A stretch of DNA of 22,267 nucleotides, from the NCBI GenBank assembly GCA_005239585.1, contig SBBU01000056.1:1-22267 (forward strand). Direction: 5' to 3'. Origin of the DNA: Planctomycetaceae bacterium (GTDB taxonomy: Bacteria > Planctomycetota > MHYJ01 > SBBU01). Below the pieces are notes generated by a model. That model ran no database searches. It saw nothing but the letters and a program-made list of their open reading frames with translations, and was not told the origin of the DNA. Below, in pieces: positions 1 through 8,473 of the stretch. The translations under genes were made by a program, and so were the position numbers. Every line of letters begins with the position of its first letter. The stretch's first letter is position 1.

Positions 1-1
1 C

Positions 2-691
2 TCTGATACAGTTAGGCTGGGTATTATGGGGGGACTGGGTCAAATCAAGACGCTATTTCACCAGCAAAAGGAGCAGATTGAACGTCAACCAGATGAAGAG
101 CTTAGGGCAAGGCTGCTAGACCTCATGCAGGAGGCCGAGTCACTTAGAGAGAGACTGCGGGCCGTAAAAAACCTCGAATTTAATGAAACCAAGAAAAAGT
201 ACAAACTATTGATGGCAGATGTTGTTCTTCGACCCAACCCGGAGCGATTTGACAGCACAATCATCATCGCCAAGGGTCAGAATCACGGACTCGTTACAGG
301 TCTTGCTGTTGTGTTTAACAACATACTAATTGGGAGGATAATCTCAGTCTCTCCATGGACATCACGGGTAATGCTCACGACAGATCCCCGGCTTAAGGTT
401 GGGGCATTTGTTATCGACAATCAATATGATTCAGAACCAAGGCCCAGACAGGTTGGAGTGGCCATGGGAGATGTCACAGCAATCAAATTAAAGTGGGTCT
501 CAAACCCGGAAGAAGTAGAGGCGGGTCATTATATCCTTACCACAGAGGACCCTGAAAACAATACACCTAAAGGACTTGTAATAGGAAAGATAACAGTCAT
601 TAAAAAACTTCGAAACTCTTATCTTAATATCGGCGTCGATCCTGTTGTGAACCCCGCCACCCTTGAATATGTTTTTGTGCTCAAGCCATGA
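2..691 (+). CDS. mreC: Rod shape-determining protein MreC (5' partial)
   Basis: MreC is the periplasmic scaffold of the elongasome, anchored in the inner membrane and linking MreB/MreD to PBP2-RodA. The frame is open to the left window edge (eight codons precede the ATG at 26), so that ATG is internal and the N-terminal membrane helix and true start lie outside. What remains starts in a charged, heptad-like coiled coil (about residues 10-50 from the ATG, rich in E/R/Q/L). It is followed by the two beta-barrel halves typical of the family, with the pattern GQNHGLVTGLAVV, then IGRIISVSPWTSRVMLTTD. The family is usually about 270-300 residues, so some 40-70 residues are probably missing. The stop overlaps the mreD start as ATGA (688-691). 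mreB is the expected upstream neighbour. Confidence 0.93.
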   Translation, partial: SDTVRLGIMGGLGQIKTLFHQQKEQIERQPDEELRARLLDLMQEAESLRERLRAVKNLEFNETKKKYKLLMADVVLRPNPERFDSTIIIAKGQNHGLVTGLAVVFNNILIGRIISVSPWTSRVMLTTDPRLKVGAFVIDNQYDSEPRPRQVGVAMGDVTAIKLKWVSNPEEVEAGHYILTTEDPENNTPKGLVIGKITVIKKLRNSYLNIGVDPVVNPATLEYVFVLKP

Positions 692-1137
692 TACCAATAC
701 TTGTAGTTATTTTTGCTGCGGAGGTCTCGAACTTTACACCATCTGGTGTGAACCCCGATCTATTTCTAATCGCTGTTGCAGCATTTGTTGTCCTCGGGAA
801 AAAAGATGCGCTCTATTTTTCGGCTACATGCGGTCTGCTGAAGGACATTACATGCTCAGGTCCGCTTGGTTTTCATGTACTCCTTTATGTGCTTTTGGCT
901 CTTTTACTCACCAAGGCAAGGCAGATCTTGTTCCTCGACAATATCCTATTCTTTCCGGTCTTGATATTTGTTCTAACCGCTCTTTCAAGCACGCTCTCAG
1001 GCATTCTGGTAGGCGCTGGATATGAAAAGATTTTGCACATTGCAGTCGTTAATTCGATCTACTCAACCTGGATAGCGCTTTTCGTGTTTGTGGTGGTCAA
1101 ATTATGCATGATCGCAGGCTACAAGTTGCAATCTTGA
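688..1137 (+). CDS. mreD: Rod shape-determining protein MreD
   Basis: This is a 149-residue, very hydrophobic protein with about five predicted membrane helices, the size and character of MreD, the integral membrane partner of MreC. MreD sequences diverge strongly, so the call rests on hydropathy, length and position between mreC and mrdA. A typical family feature is the GLLKDITCSGPLGFHVLLY stretch (about residues 48-66), resembling the G-hydrophobic-D...P-G-hydrophobic block of other MreDs. The ATG at 688 sits in an ATGA overlap with the mreC stop, indicating translational coupling. The 3' end overlaps the PBP2 gene by 34 nt. No own promoter is seen. Confidence 0.88.
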   Translation: MIPILVVIFAAEVSNFTPSGVNPDLFLIAVAAFVVLGKKDALYFSATCGLLKDITCSGPLGFHVLLYVLLALLLTKARQILFLDNILFFPVLIFVLTALSSTLSGILVGAGYEKILHIAVVNSIYSTWIALFVFVVVKLCMIAGYKLQS

Positions 1138-2831
1138 TACTTCTGGGCCTTGTCATAGTGTCCATGAGGACACTATATCTTCAGGCTCAGGATCCAATGC
1201 CACTCAGGGCAAAGACATCCTATATCTCTATTGTTACGATCCCGCGAGCAAAAATCATCGATAGAAACGGAAAGGTGCTTGCGCATGACGAGAGAAGCTT
1301 TGACCTCTACATGATACCCAATGAGTTTGACAAGGATCCCACAGTGATCATTGCGCTCCGTGAGATCATGGATATTGACGATGCACTCCTCACTCTTTAT
1401 GACAAAATAAACCAGAGGCTCGATAATAGGAAACTGTGGCTTTCTGAGCGCCGTGTGCCTCAGCTTCTCAAGAGAAACCTCTCGTTTGAAACGGCTATGA
1501 AGATAGAGATCGATTCAAATAGGTTCAAAGGTCTTATTGTGCGCGAATCGATGAGAAGGAGCTATCCATATGGAAAGATTGGATCTCATGTAATAGGGTA
1601 TATTGGCAAACCCACGGAAAATGAATTTTTAAAGGTGCTTGAGGATGAATCAATCCCAGAGCACCTTCAGGCAATCCTTCGCTCAAGACCAGAGTTGAAG
1701 GAGAGTGTTGTGGGAAAGATGGGAATTGAACGTGAATTTGACCAGACACTTCGGTCAAGCCCGGGTATAGCGGTGCTCGAACGTGACACGTCAACAGGGG
1801 AAAAAAGAGATATTTCCCTAAAGGATCCCGAGGCCGGTGAGGACGTTCAATTAACAATCGATATAGATATTCAAAAGAAGGTAGAAGGAATCTTGGACAG
1901 ACAGACACAGAACGGCTGTGTTGTAGTCCTAGATACCAAGTCAGGCGAGATAGTAGCCATTGTCAATAAACCTTCATTTGATCCCAACCATTTTGTCCCA
2001 CCTGCAAAATCAGAGTTGATTCAGGATTACCTGAATCAAGAGTCAAAACCGCTCTTGAATCGGGCCACTAGGGGTGAATATCAGCTCGGGTCGATATTTA
2101 AAATCATAACTGCACTTGCTGCCTTGGAAGAGCAGATGCTTGTTCCATCCCGGACGATTGAGTGCAAGGGCAAATATTTTAGTCGAGATGATGCATTCAG
2201 GTGCTGGATATATCGTCAGCACAAGGCAGCTCATGGACATCTTGATCTAACCGGCGCAACGGCGCGATCATGCAATATATTCTTTTACAGGCTTGGACAG
2301 GATCTCGGTATGGGGCTCCTGAAAAAATGGGCCCTTAAGATGGGCTTTGGCGAAAAGACTGGGATCGGGCTAGGATTTGAATCGGCGGGCAGGCTTCCAA
2401 GGGACTCGGCTATTCTCACTAACTCGATCTCGTTTGCCATCGGCCAGGCTGATTTTCTTGTTACCCCAATTCAGGTAGCCAAGTCTTTCTCAATCATTGC
2501 TAATGACGGGATCTGTGTAAAACCTCACATCATAAAGAAAGATGATATAGCGAGTCTGCGAGTTGAAATATCAAGTGAAAACATTGGGCACATAAAAAAG
2601 GGTATGCAGGCTGTATGCAAGGAATCATACGGCACTGCACACTCGCTTTCCCATCTTGATGCAATGGGAAAAACCTCCTCAGCCCAGACTAACTCATCAT
2701 CATCAGGGGCCCATTCATGGTTCGCAGGGATATACAAAAACTATGCGATTGTGGTCCTTCTTGAATACGCAGGCTCGGGCAGTGAATTTGCTGCCCCAAT
2801 TTTTGGTCAGGTGGCATCGTGTCTAAAATAA
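1104..2831 (+). CDS. mrdA: Peptidoglycan transpeptidase PBP2 (class B, elongasome)
   Basis: Class B penicillin-binding protein that cross-links peptidoglycan during elongation together with RodA; anchored in the inner membrane with its catalytic domain in the periplasm. At 575 residues it is slightly shorter than E. coli PBP2. One N-terminal membrane helix (about 8-24) is followed by the dimerisation/pedestal domain (about 45-225; IDRNGKVLAHDERSFDLYMIP is the usual entry block) and the transpeptidase domain (about 250-570). The active-site serine is S330 in S-I-F-K333, and the SxN box is S389-C-N391. The third box reads K523-T-S525 rather than KTG; the rest of the local block (SAQ, then HSWFAGI) is intact, so the enzyme looks functional. 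The ATG at 1104 follows a GGTGG-type ribosome site and lies inside mreD. The end overlaps rodA by 13 nt. Confidence 0.95.
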   Translation: MHDRRLQVAILILLGLVIVSMRTLYLQAQDPMPLRAKTSYISIVTIPRAKIIDRNGKVLAHDERSFDLYMIPNEFDKDPTVIIALREIMDIDDALLTLYDKINQRLDNRKLWLSERRVPQLLKRNLSFETAMKIEIDSNRFKGLIVRESMRRSYPYGKIGSHVIGYIGKPTENEFLKVLEDESIPEHLQAILRSRPELKESVVGKMGIEREFDQTLRSSPGIAVLERDTSTGEKRDISLKDPEAGEDVQLTIDIDIQKKVEGILDRQTQNGCVVVLDTKSGEIVAIVNKPSFDPNHFVPPAKSELIQDYLNQESKPLLNRATRGEYQLGSIFKIITALAALEEQMLVPSRTIECKGKYFSRDDAFRCWIYRQHKAAHGHLDLTGATARSCNIFFYRLGQDLGMGLLKKWALKMGFGEKTGIGLGFESAGRLPRDSAILTNSISFAIGQADFLVTPIQVAKSFSIIANDGICVKPHIIKKDDIASLRVEISSENIGHIKKGMQAVCKESYGTAHSLSHLDAMGKTSSAQTNSSSSGAHSWFAGIYKNYAIVVLLEYAGSGSEFAAPIFGQVASCLK

Positions 2832-3946
2832 AGTTGGCGCTCATACCAGTAGCGCTTACTTGCCTAGGTTTGCTTTCGCTCTACAGCATCGAACCGCCGC
2901 TTGATTCAGCAGGACAGGACATGTTTGAGTCAATGTTCTTCAGACAGCTTTTGTTCCTATGCATTGCCGTCTTGATCATGATAGTTGTCTCTAACATCCA
3001 CTATAGAAGATTCTGGAGCACTTCCCATGTATGGTACGGCCTTTCAATAGTGATGCTGATTGCTGTGCTGTTATTTGCAAAAAATGTTCGGGGCGCTAGA
3101 AGCTGGTTCAAGATAGGAATATTTTCATTTCAGCCATCGGAGCTTGTGCGGATATTTCTGGTCATCGTTGTAGCAAAATACATGTCTACACGGGAAAAAC
3201 TAGTTGGCAGGGATTTATTAATCATATTTGCCATGGTTTTGATACCTATACTGCTGATTACTGCGCAACCCGATATGGGCATGGCCCTGATTACGCTTGT
3301 AAGCGTTGTGATCATGGTCTATGCCAGCGGTATTACCTTCAGGCAGTCTATTCCGGTCTTGATCATCTTGCTGGCGGCATGTCCCTTGATTTACAAATTT
3401 GGTCTGCGCGATTATCAAAAAGAGAGGATAAATGCGGCATTCAAGATGACATCTTTGGACAGCAGATATCAGGTGGATCAATCAATCAAGGCGATTGTCT
3501 CGGGCGGCATTTCAGGCAAGGGTATAGGACAGGCGTCGCTCACAATGCCGTTTTATGTCCCAGACAGGCATAATGATTTCATATATTCACACATTTGTGA
3601 AGAGCTTGGAATTGCCGGATCGCTGGGACTGGTATTTCTTTTTGGAGTCTTTTTCCTGAGCAGTCTGAGGCTTGCATTCTGGACGCGTGACCTTTTTGCC
3701 CGTTATGTCGTGGTAGGTCTTACGCTCGGTCTCTTTGTTCAGTTCAGCGTCAACATTGCAATGACGATTGGAATCTTTCCGGTTACAGGACTCAATCTGC
3801 CATTTGTAAGTTACGGCGGATCGAGTCTTTTTGCCAGCTATGTTGCGGCAGGGGTGATCCTCAGCGTCAACCGCTTTTGGCGCCCCGAATTCTCCGAAAA
3901 GCGCCTGCCCGAGTCAGCTTTTACAATAACACCTACCAAGTCATAA
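2819..3946 (+). CDS. rodA: SEDS peptidoglycan glycosyltransferase RodA
   Basis: RodA polymerises lipid II into glycan strands in partnership with PBP2. The 375-residue protein has about ten membrane helices, standard for SEDS proteins. Hallmarks seen are RGARSWFKIGIFSFQPSE (about 91-108, the conserved G-A-x-x-W-x-x-x-G-x-x-x-x-QPSE block), a large extracellular loop ending in VPDRHNDFIYSHICEELG with the catalytic aspartate at D253, and FPVTGLNLPFVSYGGSSL near the C-terminus, the most conserved SEDS segment. The start is GTG at 2819, preceded by CAGGTGG as ribosome site and overlapping the 3' end of mrdA, so the two enzyme subunits are translationally coupled. It appears to be the last gene of the operon; no clear terminator hairpin follows. 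Confidence 0.96.
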   Translation: MSKIKLALIPVALTCLGLLSLYSIEPPLDSAGQDMFESMFFRQLLFLCIAVLIMIVVSNIHYRRFWSTSHVWYGLSIVMLIAVLLFAKNVRGARSWFKIGIFSFQPSELVRIFLVIVVAKYMSTREKLVGRDLLIIFAMVLIPILLITAQPDMGMALITLVSVVIMVYASGITFRQSIPVLIILLAACPLIYKFGLRDYQKERINAAFKMTSLDSRYQVDQSIKAIVSGGISGKGIGQASLTMPFYVPDRHNDFIYSHICEELGIAGSLGLVFLFGVFFLSSLRLAFWTRDLFARYVVVGLTLGLFVQFSVNIAMTIGIFPVTGLNLPFVSYGGSSLFASYVAAGVILSVNRFWRPEFSEKRLPESAFTITPTKS

Positions 3947-4153
3947 GGCATCCCAAAATTCGCTTACTACTACAGACCAAGTTTATGCCCATTTTTCCAA
4001 TTTTCGGACGCATTCTAAACTGTATTAGGACTGAGTTTGGCCGCACGAATGTAAGTCTCTTCTATCTGTTGCAAAATCTGTTAGGCTTTCAGAATAACAG
4101 CTCTCGAACATACAACAGTGGATCGCGGATTTGACCCTAGCAATGACAGATAA

Positions 4154-4188
4154 AATGCCAGACGAGCTGGTTGAATTATTCTGGCATT
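4154..4188. repeat. 9-bp inverted repeat, candidate antitoxin operator
   Basis: AATGCCAGA (4154-4162) and its exact reverse complement TCTGGCATT (4180-4188) are separated by 17 nt. The left arm lies just upstream of the -35 hexamer and the right arm lies between the -35 and -10 of the predicted antitoxin promoter. Phd/YefM-family antitoxins usually repress their own operon by binding inverted repeats at the promoter, so this is the natural candidate operator. That function is inferred. Confidence 0.55.
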
Positions 4189-4198
4189 GTAGTAAAAT
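4171..4198 (+). promoter_or_regulatory. Predicted sigma70-type promoter of the toxin-antitoxin operon
   Basis: TTGAAT (4171-4176) and TAAAAT (4193-4198) are separated by 16 bp, each differing from consensus by one or two bases. The expected transcription start (about 4205-4206) coincides with the A of the antitoxin ATG at 4206. No Shine-Dalgarno sequence precedes that ATG, so a leaderless transcript is likely. Confidence 0.55.
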
Positions 4199-4205
4199 TG
4201 TACAC

Positions 4206-4469
4206 ATGATACAAGTAAGCGTGGCAGAGTTCAGAAATAACATGGCACGGGTAATAGATCTTGTACTGCGCGGCGAGACTGTTGTCCTGCAAAGGAATGG
4301 AAAGCAAGTCGCTGTTCTTACGAGGAGTCAAACGCAAATGAGGGGCTCGCTTTATGATCGTCCTTTTATACCAGCAAGTCTTGATCAGCCAGGCCCTGTT
4401 AGACCAGTACGGATACAAAACAGGTTACGCAGGGCACCGAGTGATGAGCTAATGCTAGAGCGCCACTAG
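4206..4469 (+). CDS. Phd/YefM-type antitoxin
   Basis: Likely antitoxin that binds and neutralises the adjacent PIN toxin and represses the operon. From the ATG at 4206 it is 87 residues, typical for the family. It begins with the family signature MIQVSVAEFRNNMARVIDLV (beta strand, then helix), followed by RGETVVLQRNGKQVAVL (about 22-38), the usual Phd/YefM DNA-binding and dimer core. The basic, proline-containing C-terminal half (about 50-87) would be the toxin-binding tail. In-frame upstream starts exist (TTG 4131, ATG 4143, ATG 4155). They would add residues before the conserved N-terminus and lie upstream of the predicted promoter, so 4206 is preferred. The stop TAG (4467-4469) directly abuts the toxin GTG, indicating coupling. 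Confidence 0.82.
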   Translation: MIQVSVAEFRNNMARVIDLVLRGETVVLQRNGKQVAVLTRSQTQMRGSLYDRPFIPASLDQPGPVRPVRIQNRLRRAPSDELMLERH

Positions 4470-4901
4470 GTGATACGGTTCTTCGATTCAACAGGCATTG
4501 TCAAGGCATTTGTACCGAAGGAAAACGGACACGATCAGGCCCGCAATCTGTTAAGCGAGCCTAGGGGTCATGGCTTGACATATGCTACAGCGGCCATCTG
4601 CGTGATAGAATCGTACTCTAAGCTTTGGCGATTGACTCGAAGCAAACGCGAGGTCGAAAAATTAGAAGACCAGCTCAAGAAATTTGATGTCTACGATATC
4701 ATAGACGACATCAGCCGTGTAAAAACTATGATCACGAAGCACGGACTCAAAGGCGCAGATAGCGCAATTCTCTCAGCTGCCATATTTCTGCATCAAACAA
4801 GCCGTGAGGTGGTTCAATTGGTTTCCTCAGATAAAGACCTCTTGAAAGCGGCTAGTAGTGAGAAACTGCGTATCATTCCTTTGCCCATGGGGTTGAGATA
4901 A
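4470..4901 (+). CDS. PIN-domain ribonuclease toxin (VapC-like)
   Basis: Probable toxin of a type II toxin-antitoxin pair: a PIN-fold, metal-dependent RNase that would inhibit translation when free. It is 143 residues, normal for VapC. Acidic residues expected to coordinate metal are visible: D6 in the N-terminal FFDSTGIVKAF strand, E47 in CVIES, D97 in KGADSAIL, and D121 (possibly D123) in VSSDKDLL. The N-terminal x-D-[ST]-[SG] strand and the GADSAIL helix are the strongest family markers. The start is GTG at 4470 with no gap after the antitoxin stop; no strong own ribosome site is visible, consistent with coupled translation. The pair interrupts an otherwise oriented gene context and may have been acquired by transfer (inference). 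Downstream 4902-5131 holds no gene I can support. Confidence 0.88.
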   Translation: MIRFFDSTGIVKAFVPKENGHDQARNLLSEPRGHGLTYATAAICVIESYSKLWRLTRSKREVEKLEDQLKKFDVYDIIDDISRVKTMITKHGLKGADSAILSAAIFLHQTSREVVQLVSSDKDLLKAASSEKLRIIPLPMGLR

Positions 4902-5131
4902 TCAGGACCTTCCGCTTTTACGTTCATGATAGTTGTGTTAAGCGGGTTATGGCAAATATTTGCGCATTACAGCTGAGGATTAAAGCACCATTCAAGTCTT
5001 GTGCTAATCTCCACTTGGCACCCAATTAGATCAAGGCATTGGCAGCGAAGGAATTTGGTACGCAGGGACAAAATCGCATTACACCAACCCCGTTAAGGGT
5101 TCACACTGAAAGCTTTTAAAAACTTCTGTAA

Positions 5132-8100
5132 CTAATCTTTTACGGGGACAAGTTCTAGGAGCATTACGGCGTGCGGCACTAGAGTGATCTTCGAAAGGTC
5201 AGTTTCTTTCCCTGTGACTAGATCTTTTGCCTTGGATTTCTTTGCGGTCTCAATGGCTGCGTCAATGTTATGATTTTTATTGTTTATTACATAAACGAGG
5301 TCTCTGCCTTGCAGGTAACAGTCGCGTAGCTCTACTGCATCATTACCTTCCATTGCCTGATAACCTTTTTTTATCGACAAATCCCTCAAGCGAATGGGTC
5401 TGGCAACCTTGGCTTGATCATAGATTTTTTCCATGGCATTAAAAATCTGCTGAACAACTTTTGGCACAGAGAGCCAGATTATATTTCCTTTTCCAAATGA
5501 TGTTATAAAGATCTCATTGTCGTCTGCCAAAGGTTTTTTATTCTTAGAGGCTTGATTCAACCAGTTAGATTCATCAAGCTTGTTGCAGTACGCGTCGGAT
5601 CGTATCGAGTCTTCTGTAAGGCAAATCGTGCCGCCCTCTTTTGCATATTTCTCCAGTGCGTTAAATGCATCGTCCGGGATATAGTGAACTGAAGGCAATA
5701 TAAGTAATGGTGTCTTGGCAGGAGAAAGTGCAGAGATGGTTCGTTCAGTCGTGAATCCGACTTTGGCGTCTAGATAACGAGTTGCGTCATAAAACTTTAG
5801 CAGTGATGTCATGTGCGGTTTTCGATCCTGAATAATACTAGAGTTGCTGTAAAAGATGGAAACCGCTGTCGGTAATTGCGTAAATGCAGCGGCAATCTCT
5901 GAAAATTTTTGTAATTCAAGCGCTGTTCGCCCAAAACTCTCAAGCTCAGCAGGCTTTTGGCCAAGCCCGGCAAACTGCGGTCCCCCCAGTCCGGGCTTTC
6001 CACCTGCAAGTATTCTGATGGCCTCATGTTCAAACCATTCTATGCCCCAAGTCCAGATCCATGTCCCTTGTTGACCTCTAAGCGCAGCCTGCCATAGATC
6101 TCTCCTCATGCGGTCATAAGAATGATCATTTATATCATGTGTGGCAACATTGTGCATCTCTGCATTTATGAATGGTTTTCCGGGCGCGACAGATTTGCAG
6201 AAATCTATGCATAGCGTATCACGACTAGCATCATAGGACGTAATGTCAAGTTCGTTTAGCATACCCTCATAATCGAGATAAGGACATTCTTCTGGATTGG
6301 GGTAAAAGAAGCCCTCTATAAAGCTTGTTGCCTTGGCAAGCGGCTCTGGAAGAAATTTTAGCGTCACAGGTGTCTTGGGGTCTTTTTTACGCACGGCCTC
6401 CCGTAGAAACTTCCAAAATTCAATTGCCCGTTGCTGCTCAAAGATCCTGCGATCATAATAGGCAGCCTTGTTCTCTTTCTTGTGTATGCTGTTCAGAGAA
6501 ATGTCATCAAACGACCTAATTGAGCCTTGCCACCTCTTGTTTAATTTTTCAATTGTACTGTAGCGTTCCTTGAGCCACTCCCGGAATCTCTCTACTGCGT
6601 AACGGCATGTGCAACGATAGGAATGAATTTCGTTTCCTAACTCGTAGACGCGTAAAGTAGGATGACCAGCAATGCGGCCAACTGCAATGTCTATCCACGC
6701 ACTTTGACCTTTTCGGTGATAAGGATCCTCTATACAATGTTCAAGCCACAGCCCCTTGCAGCCAACAGGTTTAATAGGATAAGGATAATTATAGAATTTC
6801 TTTCCTACGCCGATGTTAAAGTGAAGCAATACATCCAGCTGATTATTTTTAGCCTTCTCTAGAAAATCATCCAATTGTTCAAGTGGCCGCAGGTCGTAGC
6901 ATCCTTGTTCTCTGAAAACCATTGCCCTTATCGGGTGGACATTCAAATGCACTGCATTGAGGCCAAAGTTTCTCATCTGATCCAAGTCGCGCTGAACTGC
7001 CCCCCATGTGTTGAATGGACCGACCATTTGCAGGGGCTTGGCACCCCTGTAGAAGAATCCATCTTTAATAACCACATCATCAGTTGGGGTGGGCTCCAGC
7101 TGTCCCATCTCTTTCTTTGAATCTAAAATCAATTCCTCCACGCGTTTCTCAATATAATCTAGTATCATGGCTTTCTGCTTGCTGCTATCAACACCCTTGA
7201 GGTTTGAAGTCAGTATGTCGCCCTGCAGATGTACCAAGGCTGCAAAGAGTGCGTTTTTGCTGGCAAGGAGATGGCGATAGTCTTTGCTGGTTCCCTGGAG
7301 TTTTAAAATCTCCTGTTCAAGCTGATTCAGGGATTCCCTAATCTTATAATATTGTTCTGTTTCAACCTTTTTCCATGTATCAAGAGGGGGTTGCTCGAAA
7401 CCGAGCTGACTAAAAGCTCTTAGCTTTTCTGCCGAGTCCTTTGGTACAGCCGTTTGACCATCTTTGTTTCCAAAGATAATTTTGAAACCAAAGCTTTCCT
7501 GTAAGAGCGGCTTGACCGGCGGAAAATAAACCCATGGAATCTGGCCCTCATATATGCGGACATTTTTGTCTGCATCATTTACTGCAAACTTGGCCAGAGT
7601 TAATTTCTCAAACTGCCAATGTCTGCCTTTAAGAAAGGGATTCTGATCGACCTGGCCCTCTTTGCCAAACCAAATCTCATGATCGTCTGTGTTGTAAGAT
7701 GCGGCGGAATCACCAAGTGGATCGATCGCAAGGGCCATATGGTCGCCTTGCAGGATTTTTTCTGCATTTACAGGGGGCTTGGCATACTCGACGCGCGCAG
7801 CAAAATAGATGTATTTTGTATCCCACATGATGTATGCCTTGGCTGGAAAATCACCCTTCAAGTCCTCAAACAGGATAGGGTTTATATCCTTCCATTCATC
7901 TAACTTGCCATCTATCTCAGGAGGCTTGGCACAAAATTGACAAGTATAGTCCACACCGCCCGCCAGCACCTTGGCATAACCGGGTTGATTCACCTCTATC
8001 TGCTTTAGCGGATGCTTTAATGTGGCAAATGAATGAAACGGAAAGGAAGCGTCTGCGACGACACTATCTTTTTCGCCAACTTGTACTTTTAATTTGTATT

Positions 8101-8473
8101 TTCCCTCTGCAAGTGGCTCGTGCTTTAGTGGGATAATTCTGGTTTCGTTAGCCTTGAGTTCAAATTCGACATCTTTTATTGTTATCTTTTTGGAGTCAGA
8201 TCCGTTTGTGATGATACTTGATATCTTGAGTTTGCGGTCGCTCTCAAGCGTGTTATTGACGACGATTCCAAATCGAATTGGCTCGTCATCATAAAAAACG
8301 CGAGAGATATCGCTCACTTCTTCACTTATCGTAAGACCTTGGCCTGTGGGTGTCTTGCTATCTTGGGACCGCTTTATATCGGAACAGTTATTAGCAAGGA
8401 ATAAAATTATGATTAGGAATAATCTTTTCATCACAACTTGAGCGATTGTAGCGTTGAGATGATACGACTTCAA
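5132..8473 (-). CDS. CBM9-like + GH42-like (beta-galactosidase fold) lipoprotein
   Basis: Large exported protein, probably cleaving a galactose-type or related glycoside. Numbering is from the TTG at 8473. The signal peptide core MKRLFLIIILFLANNC gives a candidate lipid-modified C30, though ANNC is a weak lipobox. Then come a beta-sandwich (about 45-150), a CBM9-like domain (about 175-365; EIDGKLDEWKD), a helical linker (about 365-460), a TIM barrel (about 464-860), a Rossmann-like trimerisation domain (about 905-970; LLILPSVHYIPDDAF) and a C-terminal beta domain. The GH42-type acid/base is E615 in ELGNEIHS, followed by CTC and WLKERY...LNKRW as in GH42. The nucleophile candidate is E772 in FINAEMHN. 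Two of the cysteines of the GH42 zinc cluster remain (C621, C623) and the third is absent. TTG is chosen because it overlaps the upstream stop as TTGA, with AGGA in front; ATG at 8431 is the alternative and puts the signal peptide at the N-terminus. Substrate is unknown. Confidence 0.85.
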   Translation of the reverse strand: MKSYHLNATIAQVVMKRLFLIIILFLANNCSDIKRSQDSKTPTGQGLTISEEVSDISRVFYDDEPIRFGIVVNNTLESDRKLKISSIITNGSDSKKITIKDVEFELKANETRIIPLKHEPLAEGKYKLKVQVGEKDSVVADASFPFHSFATLKHPLKQIEVNQPGYAKVLAGGVDYTCQFCAKPPEIDGKLDEWKDINPILFEDLKGDFPAKAYIMWDTKYIYFAARVEYAKPPVNAEKILQGDHMALAIDPLGDSAASYNTDDHEIWFGKEGQVDQNPFLKGRHWQFEKLTLAKFAVNDADKNVRIYEGQIPWVYFPPVKPLLQESFGFKIIFGNKDGQTAVPKDSAEKLRAFSQLGFEQPPLDTWKKVETEQYYKIRESLNQLEQEILKLQGTSKDYRHLLASKNALFAALVHLQGDILTSNLKGVDSSKQKAMILDYIEKRVEELILDSKKEMGQLEPTPTDDVVIKDGFFYRGAKPLQMVGPFNTWGAVQRDLDQMRNFGLNAVHLNVHPIRAMVFREQGCYDLRPLEQLDDFLEKAKNNQLDVLLHFNIGVGKKFYNYPYPIKPVGCKGLWLEHCIEDPYHRKGQSAWIDIAVGRIAGHPTLRVYELGNEIHSYRCTCRYAVERFREWLKERYSTIEKLNKRWQGSIRSFDDISLNSIHKKENKAAYYDRRIFEQQRAIEFWKFLREAVRKKDPKTPVTLKFLPEPLAKATSFIEGFFYPNPEECPYLDYEGMLNELDITSYDASRDTLCIDFCKSVAPGKPFINAEMHNVATHDINDHSYDRMRRDLWQAALRGQQGTWIWTWGIEWFEHEAIRILAGGKPGLGGPQFAGLGQKPAELESFGRTALELQKFSEIAAAFTQLPTAVSIFYSNSSIIQDRKPHMTSLLKFYDATRYLDAKVGFTTERTISALSPAKTPLLILPSVHYIPDDAFNALEKYAKEGGTICLTEDSIRSDAYCNKLDESNWLNQASKNKKPLADDNEIFITSFGKGNIIWLSVPKVVQQIFNAMEKIYDQAKVARPIRLRDLSIKKGYQAMEGNDAVELRDCYLQGRDLVYVINNKNHNIDAAIETAKKSKAKDLVTGKETDLSKITLVPHAVMLLELVPVKD

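Noticed and set aside
663..1025. 120-codon plus-strand frame with many Cys residues overlapping mreC/mreD.
   Set aside because: It is an out-of-frame shadow of mreD, which is supported by operon position, overlap and hydropathy.
3877..4134. 85-codon open frame overlapping the end of rodA.
   Set aside because: It overlaps rodA in another frame, has no recognisable domain, and its composition looks like non-coding sequence beyond 3946.
3947..4150. Search for a tRNA, terminator or small gene between rodA and the toxin-antitoxin pair.
   Set aside because: No cloverleaf, strong hairpin with T-run, or open frame with a ribosome site was found.
4131..4205. Longer antitoxin from TTG 4131 (25 extra residues).
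   Set aside because: The family core starts at the ATG at 4206, and the extension spans the predicted promoter and inverted repeat.
5031..5080. Possible decayed VapC N-terminus: tcaaggcatt...gcgaaggaa resembles the start of the toxin gene at 4500-4530 and translates as IKALAAKEFGTQGQ.
   Set aside because: The match is about 16 residues with several differences, lacks the catalytic D6 strand, and a stop precedes it immediately; chance similarity is likely.
5088..5103. AACCC-GTTAAG-type small hairpin (AACCC...GGGTT) downstream of the minus-strand operon as a terminator.
   Set aside because: The stem is only five base pairs and no T-run follows on the minus strand.
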